A stretch of DNA of 64,000 nt from Chionis minor (Eukaryota; Chordata; Aves; Charadriiformes; Chionididae), in NCBI GenBank assembly GCA_013398295.1, contig VZSF01001886.1, positions 619,816 through 683,815 on the forward strand. Direction: 5' to 3'. Made by a program: the position numbers and the translations under genes. Under the pieces are notes generated by a model that worked only from the letters and a program-made list of their open reading frames with translations, did not search any database and had not been told where the DNA came from. Below, piece by piece: positions 12,877 through 25,771 of the stretch; within the stretch, counting starts at the first letter, position 1; each line of letters opens with the position of its first letter.

Positions 12877-15800
12877 ACAGAGTTAATCTCCACTTGCAGA
12901 ACAATTATTTGCAATAATTGAATAGTCAATAGTCTTGAACATAGAAACCAGCATATAAAGATTTTTCCTCCAAGATATTAGCACTGAACCAGAGAACACC
13001 TGAAAAGAGAGCAGGGCCTGCAGAAAACGGGTGGTCCCCGGCTGTCCAAGGAATTCTGCCAGCAACTGGTTTCCTAATCACCCCAAATTCATTTTCCATT
13101 TGCTTGCTGCAATTATGCTATTGAAACCTGCAGGTCTAGGTTTTTTCCCCCCCCTTCCCTTACTCTAAACGGAATTCATTTTGAATGCCTACTGCAGAAG
13201 GCCAATATGATACAAAAACCCCAAACATTTCACTACTCATGCACTCTTATTCATAATATCACATCAAATTGCTGAAGTAGTACCATATGGCGCTTGAGCA
13301 CCAAGCCAGAACAAGTTGTTCAGCTTGTCATAATCTCAAAAGCTGCATGAAACTTAAATAATTTCTCTATGAAGTGGAAGATCTTTGGGTTTAATATAAC
13401 TCATCAGAAATGGATTCTGCATTTTCCTCCTATTATTTCCCATGTTTTCTCTGATTCACATTCCATTTTCCAGCGTGAGCTATCAGTATAAGTGGCTACA
13501 ACTACAGGGCTGAAAGGCTCTAAAAGCATCCTGTCCATACTTTCTTCTCGATCATTCATCATCAAGTTGAATGGATAAACATCTTTCTCAATCAGACAGA
13601 TATATAATTATAAATAAAAAAAGCTCAAGCAGAAAGACTGAATGAAAAAAGATTAATGAAATCTCCCACACTTTGATTCAACCCTTAAAGCAATACCCTG
13701 CGTTGTAAAATGTCCACACTTCCACCCACGCTGTCCTGTACAAAAACACAGCAGCCCTTCGAGAAAACTACAGTGGTGAGATTTAAGTGGTACAGAAGCC
13801 CAAGGAGAGACAACGTGGGAACGCTCAGGGTTTCATCACAGATTGCTCTGTATTTATATTCTCAATTCCTGCAGTCACTGCAAGTCTACCTGTTTGGTTT
13901 TGGGGTTTTTTTTAATTTTATTTTTTAATATTTCTAACTCCCATGCCTGAGAACAAAGGTGTGGAGTGACATAGGCTTGGAGACTGAAGGTGCGAGAACT
14001 AGAGACAGGAGACTGCAGCCAACCTCAGTTTTCAGGGATCGTGACCACCCCCTGATTTCAAATGGCTGAGCAGCCGCCTGGGAACCGTCCGAGGGGGAGG
14101 AGACACGTGGGGAGATCTTCCCAGGAACACACAACTGCAAAAACTCAAGTGGGAAGGCAGAAGTAGATGAGACCTGAAACGGAGGGACAGGAAACAAGTC
14201 TAAGGGGAGCACTGGGAATGCCAAGACATGAGGAAGGTGGGTACGCAGGCTACAGTATTGATCTAGAGGGGAGAGAAGGGCATTACAGAAAGCCTCAAAG
14301 GGAAGGCTTATTTCAGCAGCTACTTAATCAATTGAAGAATAAAAAGGACAGCACCAAATCCAGCAGGATTTCCTGGTCCTTCTTAGCATGTACGTTTGAG
14401 CCTCATTCACATATGGGGTTAGGACAGGCAAGAACGGGCGCCGAGAACCGCAGGCTGGCGCAGGCAGCACAGAGACAACTACCACGCAGCCTTTTGCTTC
14501 AAGTGAAAATAGAACTGGGACGTGTCTTCTGGAGCTAGCATGTACTGGGGGTTTCCAGAAAAAACATTTCTATAATGGTTACATATGTGATTGTTCTTTT
14601 TTCCTTAGCTATATGGAGAAAGAGTGACTTGTCACCAGCCCAAAGGGAAAAGCACTTGGCTGCATGGGGAAAGATGGGACTTGCTACATCTGTGGCTTCA
14701 CAGAAGGAAAGGAATAGCTCTTGGAAAAAAAGCAAGAAGCGTAGAGAGTATCCGGGATAAATAAGTGAAAGGAATCAGCCCCCCTTCCCTGATGAAAAGA
14801 TAATGTCGAAGTATGAGAACGCTGCATGGCCGCACACGTGGTGATGGCAAACAACAGGGGCAGCAGCCCGGTGTCGCCACCACGGCGCTGCGACCGCCAG
14901 GAGATGGGACTCGTGTCCCCGGCACAGAGAGCTGCCAGCCTCCGCCTGGGGGACGCGGCGCGGGTCGTGCCGGACACCCGGCTGTGCCCCCCGGGACGCC
15001 AAGCACTGGCAGCACTCGCCCCTCGCGTCCCTGTGGGGTGGCACGGCCACTCTCCCGGCGCTGCGGGCCACCTCCGCCGGCTTCGCCATGGGATTTTGTT
15101 CTCCTGATCGGGCCCAAGCAGGTGTGGGGACCCGCAGGGGTTATCCCTGTCCTCACGTGTCGTCACTACTCAGAGATCTGCGTCTGAGCCCACCCTGACC
15201 CTTATCCTGTGTTACTGGGAGCAACTGGGAGGGCACTGGAGCGGCTCTGCAGCCCCAGACTGAGGTTCTCCTGCCCTGCAGACGTTCCCACGCTGCTGCG
15301 CTCTTTCTTTCGAGGGCTTGTACCTTTAAAGTTCCGAAACAGCATGAAAAGTCAAGGAGGGCCATTCCCGACTGGTGTTTTTCTTTATCCTAAGGACCTG
15401 TCTCCTGACACAGCAGAGAAGAAATGGAAAACGGTCGTAAGCGATAAAGATCCACACTTGAAAGGCACCTGGGCACGAGGCAGGATTTGCGAAGGCCCCC
15501 AGGTATCTAACTCCCATCAGCCCACACGGGCACCTAAATCCACAAGGATTAATTCTCCCCTGTGCCCCGTCCTCCCCCGCACACTGCCTAAGGCAGAGAT
15601 GTGGTTTCCATCCCCGCGCAGCTCCCGACACAAAGGGATACAGAAACGCGTTTGTCTCCCGAGACCCCCTGGGAGCCACGGCAGCGCTCCGACCCCCATC
15701 CCGGAGCCCGGCCACTTGGGCAGCACCGGAGCGCGGTGGGAGCACCGGCTGAGCCGCCTGCCGGCAGAGGAAGCTCCGCTCGGGTGGGCTGGATGCTGAG

Positions 15801-17215
15801 ACCTGCCACGGGTCGGGCTTCCAGAGGGGTGACGGAGAGGGAAAGGAAAGGAATTACAGGAAGGCTGGAGCAGGAGGGTCTGGAGAGCCCCGCTACGCGC
15901 AGCTGCCCCCTAACTCCGGCCCCAGCGGGTCCCATTTCTGGCTCATCATAAATGCAGCATCTCCAAGAATTAGGATTTTTTTTTAAAAAAAAAAATCTGT
16001 ACAGGGTAAAAAGGAGAAAATAAAATAAGATATTTAATACAAGCTGCTTTGACACGCCTCGGTGTAGGTCTCCTCTCAGCACAGCCTCAAGGGAATGCTC
16101 CAAGCATTCCGCAAACAGGGAGCCGGCCTCCACGGCTCACTTACAGCGGCCGCACCGGCAGCAAGAGCTCAGGCAACACAGCATTTTAGGTTACATTAAA
16201 TGATGTGGTGAAAGCGCCTTATACTACAGAAGAAAAAAGGAAATTAAAAAGCTGTCATTTGTAATTAGCAACTCCCTTTGATGAATCCTGTCCGATGCTA
16301 CCACCTCTTTGCGAATGCTCCGTTTCTTGAAGAACCATTTTGATGGAGCCAACACAGGCAGAACTTCCCAACAGGATTGCAGGAGAGAAGATGAATCGTG
16401 AGTGACGCCACCCATTAGCCTGGGCCAGAAAACTCTCCTCAACCTGCCCTAACTCCTCAAATGCCCAGCGCGGTTATAGTAAGGAGCGATGCAAAAGGAA
16501 ACTCAAGTTTTCCTTACTTTAAGATCATACCATTCAGCATTTATTCTCTTTTTTTCAACAATATACACACAGTGCTCAGTACTTATGAATACCCTCTATC
16601 CAATTAATACCCCATTAAGCCGCACGCCCGCAGTGACTTTATCCTCAGACCACTGTATGGTAGCTTTTAACTCCATAATACCCCGGCATTATTACCATAT
16701 TAGACTACAAGGGATTGATCCAGAGCTCGCGGAGGTTAATGAGGGCTCATTAAACTTTGAATTAGGCCCTAACTGCTCAGCAAACATCAAGTGCAGTGGA
16801 ACAGTACGCCGTGTCAGATAAGATGACGGAGGGCATAGTAAACTTTGAGGCGAAATACTGCCCGCCGATGGTGGCAAAGGCTGGCAATAACGGGGAACGC
16901 GTGCGGAAAGCGGCCGCGGGAGAGCATCACGATGACGTTACACCCGGTACGAAGCAGGACAGGCTTGTCCTACAGAAATAGATATTGCCTCGCCTCACTC
17001 CGATGCAACTTTGTCATCGTACGCTTAGACATGGCACAATATTGACATTACGGCTTTCCTTTACATTTTAGTTTTGAATTTCAGCTGGAGAGTATGATAC
17101 CAGAGACTTGAAATCAGTATGACTCCTTCCCTAATTACTGATTAATCAAGAGCTAAGGTTGCTTACATAAAGAGTCATGGTGAGAAGGAGGAAGTCTCAT
17201 TAAGACCAAGAGATT

Positions 17216-17256
17216 AAAAAAAAAAAAAAAAGGGGGGGGGGGTGTGTGTGNGGGGG
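17216..17256. repeat. Low-complexity A16-G11-(TG)4-N-G5 tract
   Basis: A run of 16 A is followed by 11 G, four TG units, an ambiguous base at 17251 and five G. The N most likely marks unreliable homopolymer sequencing. On the CDH4 sense strand the tract reads C-rich then T16. Confidence 0.85.
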
Positions 17257-20200
17257 ACATTTAACAACTGGATAGATACAGAAAGAGAAGAAAAAAAGAG
17301 CTGATTTCCTAATAGCATGTTATACCTGAATGTTAAATTTTGTATTCATGTCTAATTAAAAAATTATAAGAAAACGTTTTAATACTTGCAGATACCATGG
17401 GTTATGGTTCAAAAGGAATATCAGAAAGTTTTTTTCCTTTTAACAACTTCAGAAATACATATACATTGTGTCACTCTGTCCCTTAGGTGCTCGAAAGACA
17501 CAGCAGCTGTTACATGAATTTTGAATTGCCTTTTCCTCCTTTAGCATACAAAAATCTGTGCCGTAAACATAACACTGAAAAATATTTGGTAAACCCAGAC
17601 AGTTGTTGGAAATACTTCCTCCGGTATCTAAATTCCTCTCTTAAAAGGAGTTTCCCTGCAAAAACAGATGCTAACGAACAGTGCTTTTGCCATCAAGCTG
17701 AACGTGGATACTTTGGTGCAGCATTTTCCTTTTTCCATGGAGACATTAGAGGGTGCATTTCTCATCACTGAAAGCAAACTGCCACCTTGCTTCTCAATGC
17801 TTTGCTTTCAGATAATAAATAACTGCTATAATCTTCTGTAAAAGATTTATGCTCTGATGATGTCTGATTCTTCTACTCTAATTTCTTTTTAGATGCAGTT
17901 GAATGCCATTTACTGGTAAGTAAATTGTGTCATCACTTCACTGCAAACCACACCATTGAAAAGGTAAGCTGGCCAAACATTTATTTTTGTTTTTCAACGC
18001 ACAGAAATCCCTTCCGAGGGCTATGGATTAACTAGCAACGCTTTTTAGTATGGAACCTTAATCTCAATTTCTTTCCCTCTCTCTACTAATATGGTGTCTT
18101 CCAGCCATGTTGGTTCAGATACAGCTCCGAAGAGCTCACACTGCTGTCAGAAACGCTGCCTTTCAGCTGCCACGCTTTCCACGGGGACTTGTAAATACAG
18201 CGTATTGACCACTTCCACTGGATTTTTCGTAGTCCCGCAGTACTGGGGGCACTGCAGCCCTCCCTCTCCCCGGAGGGGTGGCGTTAGCAGCGGGGCCACG
18301 GGAGGACCACGGGTTGCTGGTTCCTCTGACAGGGTGAACCAGGGGCCCTACATCCAACCTTTCAACAGCACAACGTGTGCCTCTCGTTTCTCACAGAAAC
18401 AACAAGCCCGCACAGCCTTCCTCCTTCCTTAAACCCCTCTTTTTTACAACAATAAAATGAGCTTATTTACTTAAATAAACATTATAGCTCACAAAGCCTT
18501 GAAGCACAAATCAAACAAGTAAGGCAAGTGCAAAACAGCCTGAAAGGGCTGTAAACCCAAGCACACACGTAAAAACCTCCTCAGGTCACGTAACGTCTTC
18601 ATTAAAGTGACCGGGGATCATCAGTGACCAAAGGAGTCGGGAAGGTGACCTGTCCCAGCGATGCCCGCCAGCACGACAGCGCGTAAGGGTCTGTTAGCAG
18701 CACCACTAGAAACTTTTGGGTTTAGGGGTTTATAACTTGAGCGATAGAGGCTCAGTCCTGGTCTCTAAAGCCCGACCCCCAAAAGTGGAGTTCTCCAGGC
18801 AAAGCTTTGCCAGGGGAGAGCACGGCCAGGCGGTTCCTCAGGACAAGGCTGAATTCTCCGCGTGACTTTTCTTCCAGCCACATCTCACATACATGCATAT
18901 ACATCCCAAACCATGCCCAGACCTGAGGCAGGGAAGAGACCCCTTAGGCATGTTACATGGAAGCCTTCTGAAGCACCATCTTACGGGCGAAACAGCCCAT
19001 GCGAGCCCTCCTCCCCAGCTGCCGCCTCCCTGCTCTCCCTCTGGGAACCGGGGGGTGACAAAGCGCGACCCCAGGCAGTGCAGAGCCAGCGGCCCAACGT
19101 CAGCGCAAAACAACACCCCGAGCCACACCAAACCCTCATTTTCACTCTTTTGCCAGCTCGCTCGCTATCACATAGGACGCTGGAGCTCTGCTGGGACGGC
19201 TCCCTTCGCCTCCCCCACCAGCCCCTTCTTTCCGAGCCCTGCACCACGCTCTGAAAAGTCACTCACCTTGAGATCCTTTGCCAGCGCCTCTCCCTGCTTC
19301 TCCTCGGGGCTTTTTCCCCCGAGCACCCACCACCAGGGGCAGCTGCAGCCGAGCACACCTTGTTTCTCCAGGCAGGAGAAGACAAAACCTCCTGCACCTG
19401 GGTCCAATGCCGTCCCTCCCAAAGGGCCAGCCCACCCTGCTGCGGGGGCTGCCTCCCTATCTGCTGGTTCCTGCAGGGAGAAGAAATGCAGCCCTCTACC
19501 TACTGCCAAAAATATGAAAACAAGGTCTACCAGTTGACTTTTCTTGGCAGGCTTCTGGCTCGGTGTCTGTTAGGGAAAAAGGAATGTGCCTGCACGAGAT
19601 ATGGAAAAGCTTGGATGCGCGTGCACGCCTGGAAGCGTGGTCCCTGTATGCTTGCAGTACACGCAGAGAAATGCAAATAAAATTGGGAATCTAAGAAAAA
19701 CTGTAAGCGTGGCCAAAGAGGTCGGTACTGCGCAACGCTGAATGCTTGGTCTCAATCCCATAAGACACTTTTTGTGTCCTTAGTTTCCAGTCACTGAATA
19801 GACTCAGAAGAGCCACTGGAGCTACTTAAAGGCTCAAATTTAGGCACGTACTTAAAATCTCTGCTGAACAAGGGCCAAAACATTCAGCACCATCTGCAGA
19901 TACCCAAACTGCCTTGGGCAAAATGTTTCCCTTAATGTAATCCAAGGTTTTGTTTGTTTGTTTTTAAGTTGTCTAACTCTTCAGATCGGAGGAAAATGTC
20001 CTTTAAATTAAGGAAATTAGCAACAAATATGACTTATTAAAATATAATAATTATTAAAAACATGGTAAGGGCTATGGGAAAGAACAAACTGCAAAGAAAT
20101 GGGGCGTTTAACGAAACTGTGGTGAACTGCTGCACATCCACTCTTTGCTGCCCCGTCATCTAACCAAGGCTTACGCCTCTCATCCGTCTGCCTTAGAGAC

Positions 20201-23200
20201 AGATGAGAAAGGATTTAGGTGGTGACACCTTTATCACTGAAAATCTCAGCAGTTATAAATAAAACAATTAACTGCAGCAGCGAAAGCTTAAAATTAGCCC
20301 AAGAGTAAATTCTCTAAAATCTTAAAAGCTGACATCCAAAATTCCGAGCTGCTGGATTTAATTCTTCAGTGGTGCAGACGAGCAAGAACATATGCAACAG
20401 CAAGGAAAGAAAAAGCGTGGATGGGTTTTTTTGCTTCCTATCTCCTCCCAGCCTGATACAGTGAATTTCAGCAGCAGCCTAGCTGTCAAGGTTATATCTG
20501 CACCATCATTCTGCAAATCCAAACTCACACCCACACAGCGCCACTATGTCTTCGGGACTCCATTTCAACTCATCAAGGAAGCCAAATCCCACAGTAACCT
20601 ATTACTAACGTGGGTGATGAGTGTTAAATAATGAACTACTGCAGCAAAGAGGCAGATTGCAAGTTCTTTGTCTCTGGTTGTGTCTCAGCTTTTTTCATTA
20701 TTACTATTTTTCTTTGGAAAAGGCACGAGCAAAAAACCCAAAGCTTTTTTCCTTAGCAAATTAACGCGCTGTTTTTGTGTACACTCCGTCTTTACAGATT
20801 TCCAATAGCTTTCAGGAGCCGTGTACATTAGCTCTGACTCTGCCTTCCTGCCTTTGCCGCCGCACATAATGACAGCCACACGGAGCGGCTATTACCGTTA
20901 TCTCACTTTCTGGAGAGGATGGGGATGTAATGATATGTTGCAATATGTGCAATGGGGTATTACAGCTAAATACTCTTTGGAGTGATGGATGAACTATTTT
21001 GCCGCGCGCCTGGTACGACAGTTCAAGGCGAGGGGTACTTATCCTTCTGCGCTCCCCGCATTGCCTGCTCCCGAGGCGAACTCGGAGCAGGAGGGACAAG
21101 GTAAGGGCTGGCCGGGGGTGGTGGTGGAGGAACCCGCTGAGACCCAGCAGAGAGAAGGCGCTGGACGGTGGCGGAGAAGCGCCTTGGAATCGCGGTAAAA
21201 ACAAGCCTGTCCGTCAGCAGACGCGATGCGCAGACGCAGCAGCTGAACTCAGAGATGAAATGAGGTGACTGGATATAACCATCAGCAGAAGATTTCTGAA
21301 TACTCGATAAAACCCGAGTCCATTATGAGAGCCTTCAAATAAGCCAAGGACGGGCCCCGACGCTGATAACTGGAGAGTGCTGCTCATGGCCATGGCAACA
21401 GCTCCGTGGTCTCGAACAAAGCCACTCATCTTTTCTGCCTGGGTTTCTTATTTGTGAAAGACAGAAAACTTCATTTACGCAAAGAGGTTGAAAAGATCAG
21501 ATCCTGTATGCAAAAATACCTAAGCAAAGACTGTATGGATCTAACTTGTCATTTTTATTTAACAAGTAGCGGTGGGTGGTAGGGTCACACATACCTGCTG
21601 GTCTGTCCCACCTCGCTGCCTCACTGGGATGCTGAGCGACCGCAAACCAGCTTAAAACATTGTACGTGAGGTCAGACCAAAGGTCTCATCCCAGTACCCT
21701 CTCGGTTCGACTCACTGCACCCCAGATTTTCGCTGTCCTTTATTCTGCATAACTTCTCCATTTCTCATGCTTGCAAAAATGGTAACTACGCGATGGCTTT
21801 CCTTTCTAGGAATGTTTTAGCACAAATCTGACCAGGATTGGTACCAACAGTAGGTAATCATCCACGTATATGCATGTAAGTTTTAAGACACCAAGTGCCA
21901 AGCACAAACACTAATCCTCTAACGACGGCACCTGGACCCCAGCCTGACTGCAACCCGTACTATGAACCATCAACGAAAAAAGTAACAACTGGAGATTCTG
22001 CTTAAACCTGAAAAAAATCAGAAATATTATCAATGAATTTCGAGACTTCTGAAACGTGACGCTGGTACTTCCCAACCAGAGTGGGAGCAGTCTCACCGCT
22101 GCCAACGGCTTCTCAGAATCTGTTTTCATGTTGTGCGGGAAGCTCAAAATTGGTTCCACTTCTTTCATGCAACTGGGACTATATTTGATGGAAATGTATC
22201 ACTTCCAAATCACATGGCATTTTACGATTTAGTGGGGTTTTTTATTATTTAGTGGGGCTTTTTTCCACTGACGTTACTATTCCCAAAGTATCCTGGAAAA
22301 GGGCAAAATCTCAAGGGCACCATTTTTAGCTGAACTGGGCAACAGGCGCCCTTGATATTCGTCTGCAAAATGTCAATCACCTCAAAATCCCAACCTCACT
22401 CAGGCCGGTTCTCCTTCAGTAAGTAACAAGGCCGGGCTGGCAAAATGAAATTCTTCAGTAATACACCGACAAACTCTGAACCACAAAGCACCAAATTCCC
22501 CCTCGGTCTGGATTTGAATGCATAAATAAATAAGGCTCTTGCATTTATTTCTGCTAGGAGGTTGTATTATTCCATTCCGCAATTATGGAAAAATGTAGAG
22601 CACAGGCAAGATTTAGTGTCTGAGTTTCTGCTGCAAGACTTATGTCAGTAGAAAGACATTTGTGCTCTTGGGAATCAAAGTGAGATTCACCCATTTGTGG
22701 CAGGTGTTTTAAGCACTCAGCCTAACAATCTACCCACGCATGGCACTACAGCAATTCAACGACTAAATTAAATCTCTGAATATTAAATTAATGATGGAAA
22801 TCTAAAATATTAATATATTCTAATTGAATATTCTCCGATAAATTATCTAGGCATTCTCAGCAATTTGATTTTACTTTCATTTCTTAAGGAACTTTCAGCT
22901 GCATAAATACAGCTATTAAAGCAATTCAAAAAGGGAACATTTTCTGCTCAGACAAGAGAACTCTAAACACAAAGAATCTAAAAATTTCTTTCATATGATT
23001 GATTAAATCATAGAGCCCAAGACAGCTGAATCATTAAATGACTGCTTTCCTTCAGTCCCTCTGGCTTTAGCAAGGACAATACAAATTCCCCACGGGTCTG
23101 AATACAAGGAAATACAATATGTATAATTACAGTATAGGCTTGAATGCTGTTGTAAGAGAATTTCAAATGGAGCATTTATGCTGTAGCTGCACTTTTCAGG

Positions 23201-25066
23201 CCATAATGCTGTATGTGCGCGTGCATGTAAAGCCCATAAAGCGCTGGGCATCTGCTTTCCCCGACCTAGATTCCCAAATGGTGTATGCTGGTGAAGCCCC
23301 ACCAGCTTTGGCAGACGCCGGAGTTTACATCAGGATCTGGCCTTTCTGTGAAACGCTGTGATTGAGAGCGACATCTTCGTATGCCAGGCAGAGGGCAGAC
23401 AAGGGGATGTAGTCTGAGGAATATACAGCATGCGGTTTATCTTTAGGAACCCGGTTTCAACCGCACGTTTAGAAGGAATTTCAAATGGATGCGTCAAGAA
23501 AGTAGCCGTGTGTCCTATTCCCTTCCCACCGTTCATCCCCAGTGTGCCGAGTCCCGGTCTGGCACTGCACACAGAGCACACAGACCCACACCACCGCCAA
23601 GACCGTGGCAACACCAATGCTTAATGAATCACTGTCCTGCTAATCCTCCTCTCTTTGGTGCCAGGTTGGTTTGTGGCGTGAAACCACAGTCAAGAGCCCA
23701 GAGCGGCTGCAACCTGCACCCTCCCACCACCCTCCAAAGACGGGCTGTGCCTCGACAGCCACGCAACGTCCCCTTCCCGCGCCACCTCCGCGCTTGCTCC
23801 TCCTTAACTCTCTCCGACTGTCACAATAAAGACCAAATCGCCTAATTTCTGGATTTCAGCTGGTGGTGCTCGCAGGGGGACCGAAGACGAGATGTACTGA
23901 GAGCCAGAATTAGCAATTATGGGGTTTTTTGTGGTTGGTAAGGCAAAAGAAACACCTGTTCCCATGAAGAGGAGGAAGAGCTAGGCCTATTTGTAATCAA
24001 GGCTGTCCACCTCTCTCAGGAAAAGTAAGGTCTGATGTCCTCTGGGAAGCATTTGCAAGGCCTTTTCTCAACAAACCTTCTCTCACCACAGACAGATGCC
24101 ATCTGTCTTGCAGCTGGGAGTTAATGGATTCTGAACTGCCAATTTCACAGCGGTAAGCACTGTGGCTGGGAGAGGCGGCGGGAGGGATTTCCTACAACGG
24201 AACTATTTCAAAGAGTGCAAAGGTGCGTGCTGAAATAGCCACGACGAGCACAAGAAACGGCAATATTGAGGGCTGATGGTCCAAGCCAGCAGGGATTTCG
24301 CAGCTCGGTATCGCACGCGTATCTCCACACCAGGATTTTAGACTTTTGGAGAACTGTCCCACTGCACCCGTTTCCTGCGCCAGGACGGGCTATGGCACGC
24401 AAACAGGCCGTGGAGCTCTTCAGTGTCCTATCAGCTTTTTTCATATTAAGTATCCAATTGCACCGTACAGCTTAAGATGTGCTAAACCCACCCACGAGTC
24501 CACCGCGGGGTTTTCTAGTGCGCTAAGAAGAGCTCTCTGCTCCATTAACATGCACCGTGGTGCCCCAAACCCAACCAATCAATGGCACCTCTGCTAACAA
24601 GCAACGCAAGAGTCTTCAGGTATATTATATTCCGCCAACTTTCCAAACCACTTCAGGACTTTCTGATTAAATTTACATAAAATGCATCCTTCCCTCTTAT
24701 TCCCCGTTATACACATTAGATTATTTCTAGTATTCTTGTGTCTGAGATTACCAGCGCTCACGCCGGAGAGAGCATGCTGTGCCTGGAGCACGCAATCAAG
24801 GCAGTTTGTAAGAGCACCAAGATCCTGTCTCGGTCATCCTCCGTGGATTTTCACGCCGCTGTAATGAGAATAAGTTGTTTATCGTGAGAGATCTAATGGA
24901 TGAATACCACGTTTTTAGTTGCAAGTTTAATAAAGGCAAGCTGGAAAAAATAGGGTCTATGCAGATCACGTTAGAGACAGGCGGCTTCGTAAGAGCTCTG
25001 GAAAGGTCCTGGAGGTGGAGTTGGGAGTCTGGAGCCTTCACAGGGGAGAAAATGGTTGCGGTGGGT

Positions 25067-25132
25067 GCTAGAGAAGCCTGTTTTCTGCTAGAGAAGCCCG
25101 TTTTCTGCTAGAGATGCCCGTTATCCGCTAGA
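25067..25132. repeat. 20-bp minisatellite, part left of the CR1
   Basis: There are three consecutive 20-bp units starting GCTAGAGA, at 25067-25086, 25087-25106 and 25107-25126, followed by GCTAGA before the CR1 begins. Units one and two read GCTAGAGAAGCCYGTTTTCT; unit three differs (GATGCCCGTTATCC). The array resumes after the CR1, so the LINE landed inside it. Confidence 0.88.
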
Positions 25133-25771
25133 ATCATAGAATCATAGAATCACGTGGGTTGGAAGAGACCTTCAAGATCATCAAGTCCAACCATAACCTA
25201 CACTACCAAAACCCCCCCTAACCCATGTCCCTCAGCACCACGTCTGCCCGGCTTTTAAATACCTCCAGGGACGGCGATTCCACCACCTCCCTGGGCAGCC
25301 TGTTCCAATGCTTGAGAACCCTTTCAGTAAAGAAGTTCCTCCTAATATCCAACCTAAACCTCCCCTGGCACAACTTGAGGCCATTTCCTCTTGTCCTGTC
25401 GCTTGTTCCTTGGGAGAAGAGATTGACCCCACCTGGCTATAACCTCCTTTCAGGGAGTTGTAGAGAGTGAGAAGGTCTCCCTTCAACCTTCTCTTCTCCA
25501 GGCTGAACAATCCTAACTCCCTCAGCCGCTCCTCATAAGACTTGTTCTCCAGACCCCTCACCAGCTCCGTTGCCCTTCTCTGGACACGCTCCAGCACCTC
25601 AATGTCCCTCCGATACTGCGGTGCCCAAAACTGGACACAGCACTTGAGCTGCGGCCTCACCAGTGCTGAGCACAGCGGCATAATCACTTCCCTGCTCCTG
25701 CTGGTCACACCATTCTTGACACAGGCCAAGATGCCATTGGCCTCCTTAGCCACCTGGGCACACGCTGGCTC
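25133..25771 (-). mobile_element. CR1 LINE, 5'-truncated copy (639 bp)
   Basis: The left edge reads ATCATAGAATCATAGAATCA, the reverse complement of the CR1 3' terminal ATTCTATG repeat, so the element is on the minus strand with its 3' end at 25133. Inside, a minus-strand frame (25232-25753) encodes the C-terminal part of the CR1 ORF2 reverse-transcriptase protein, with [35 protein letters not shown] and [16 protein letters not shown] recognisable. The later part reads through in frames that no longer match the family, so the copy is frameshifted. It lacks the endonuclease and most of the reverse transcriptase, as usual for 5'-truncated CR1. An exact 21-bp repeat flanks it (25112-25132 and 25772-25792). 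It has the same sense as CDH4. Confidence 0.95.

Noticed and set aside
15209..15799. 196-codon plus-strand frame with an overlapping minus-strand frame of similar length
   Set aside because: It is a GC-rich intronic patch with Pro/Ser/Arg-rich translation, no start context of note, no domain and no splice partners recognised.
19883..19892. TTCAGCACCA, left half of an RE1/NRSF silencer motif
   Set aside because: The right half (GGACAGCGCC-like) does not follow at any usual spacing. Ten-base half sites are expected by chance.
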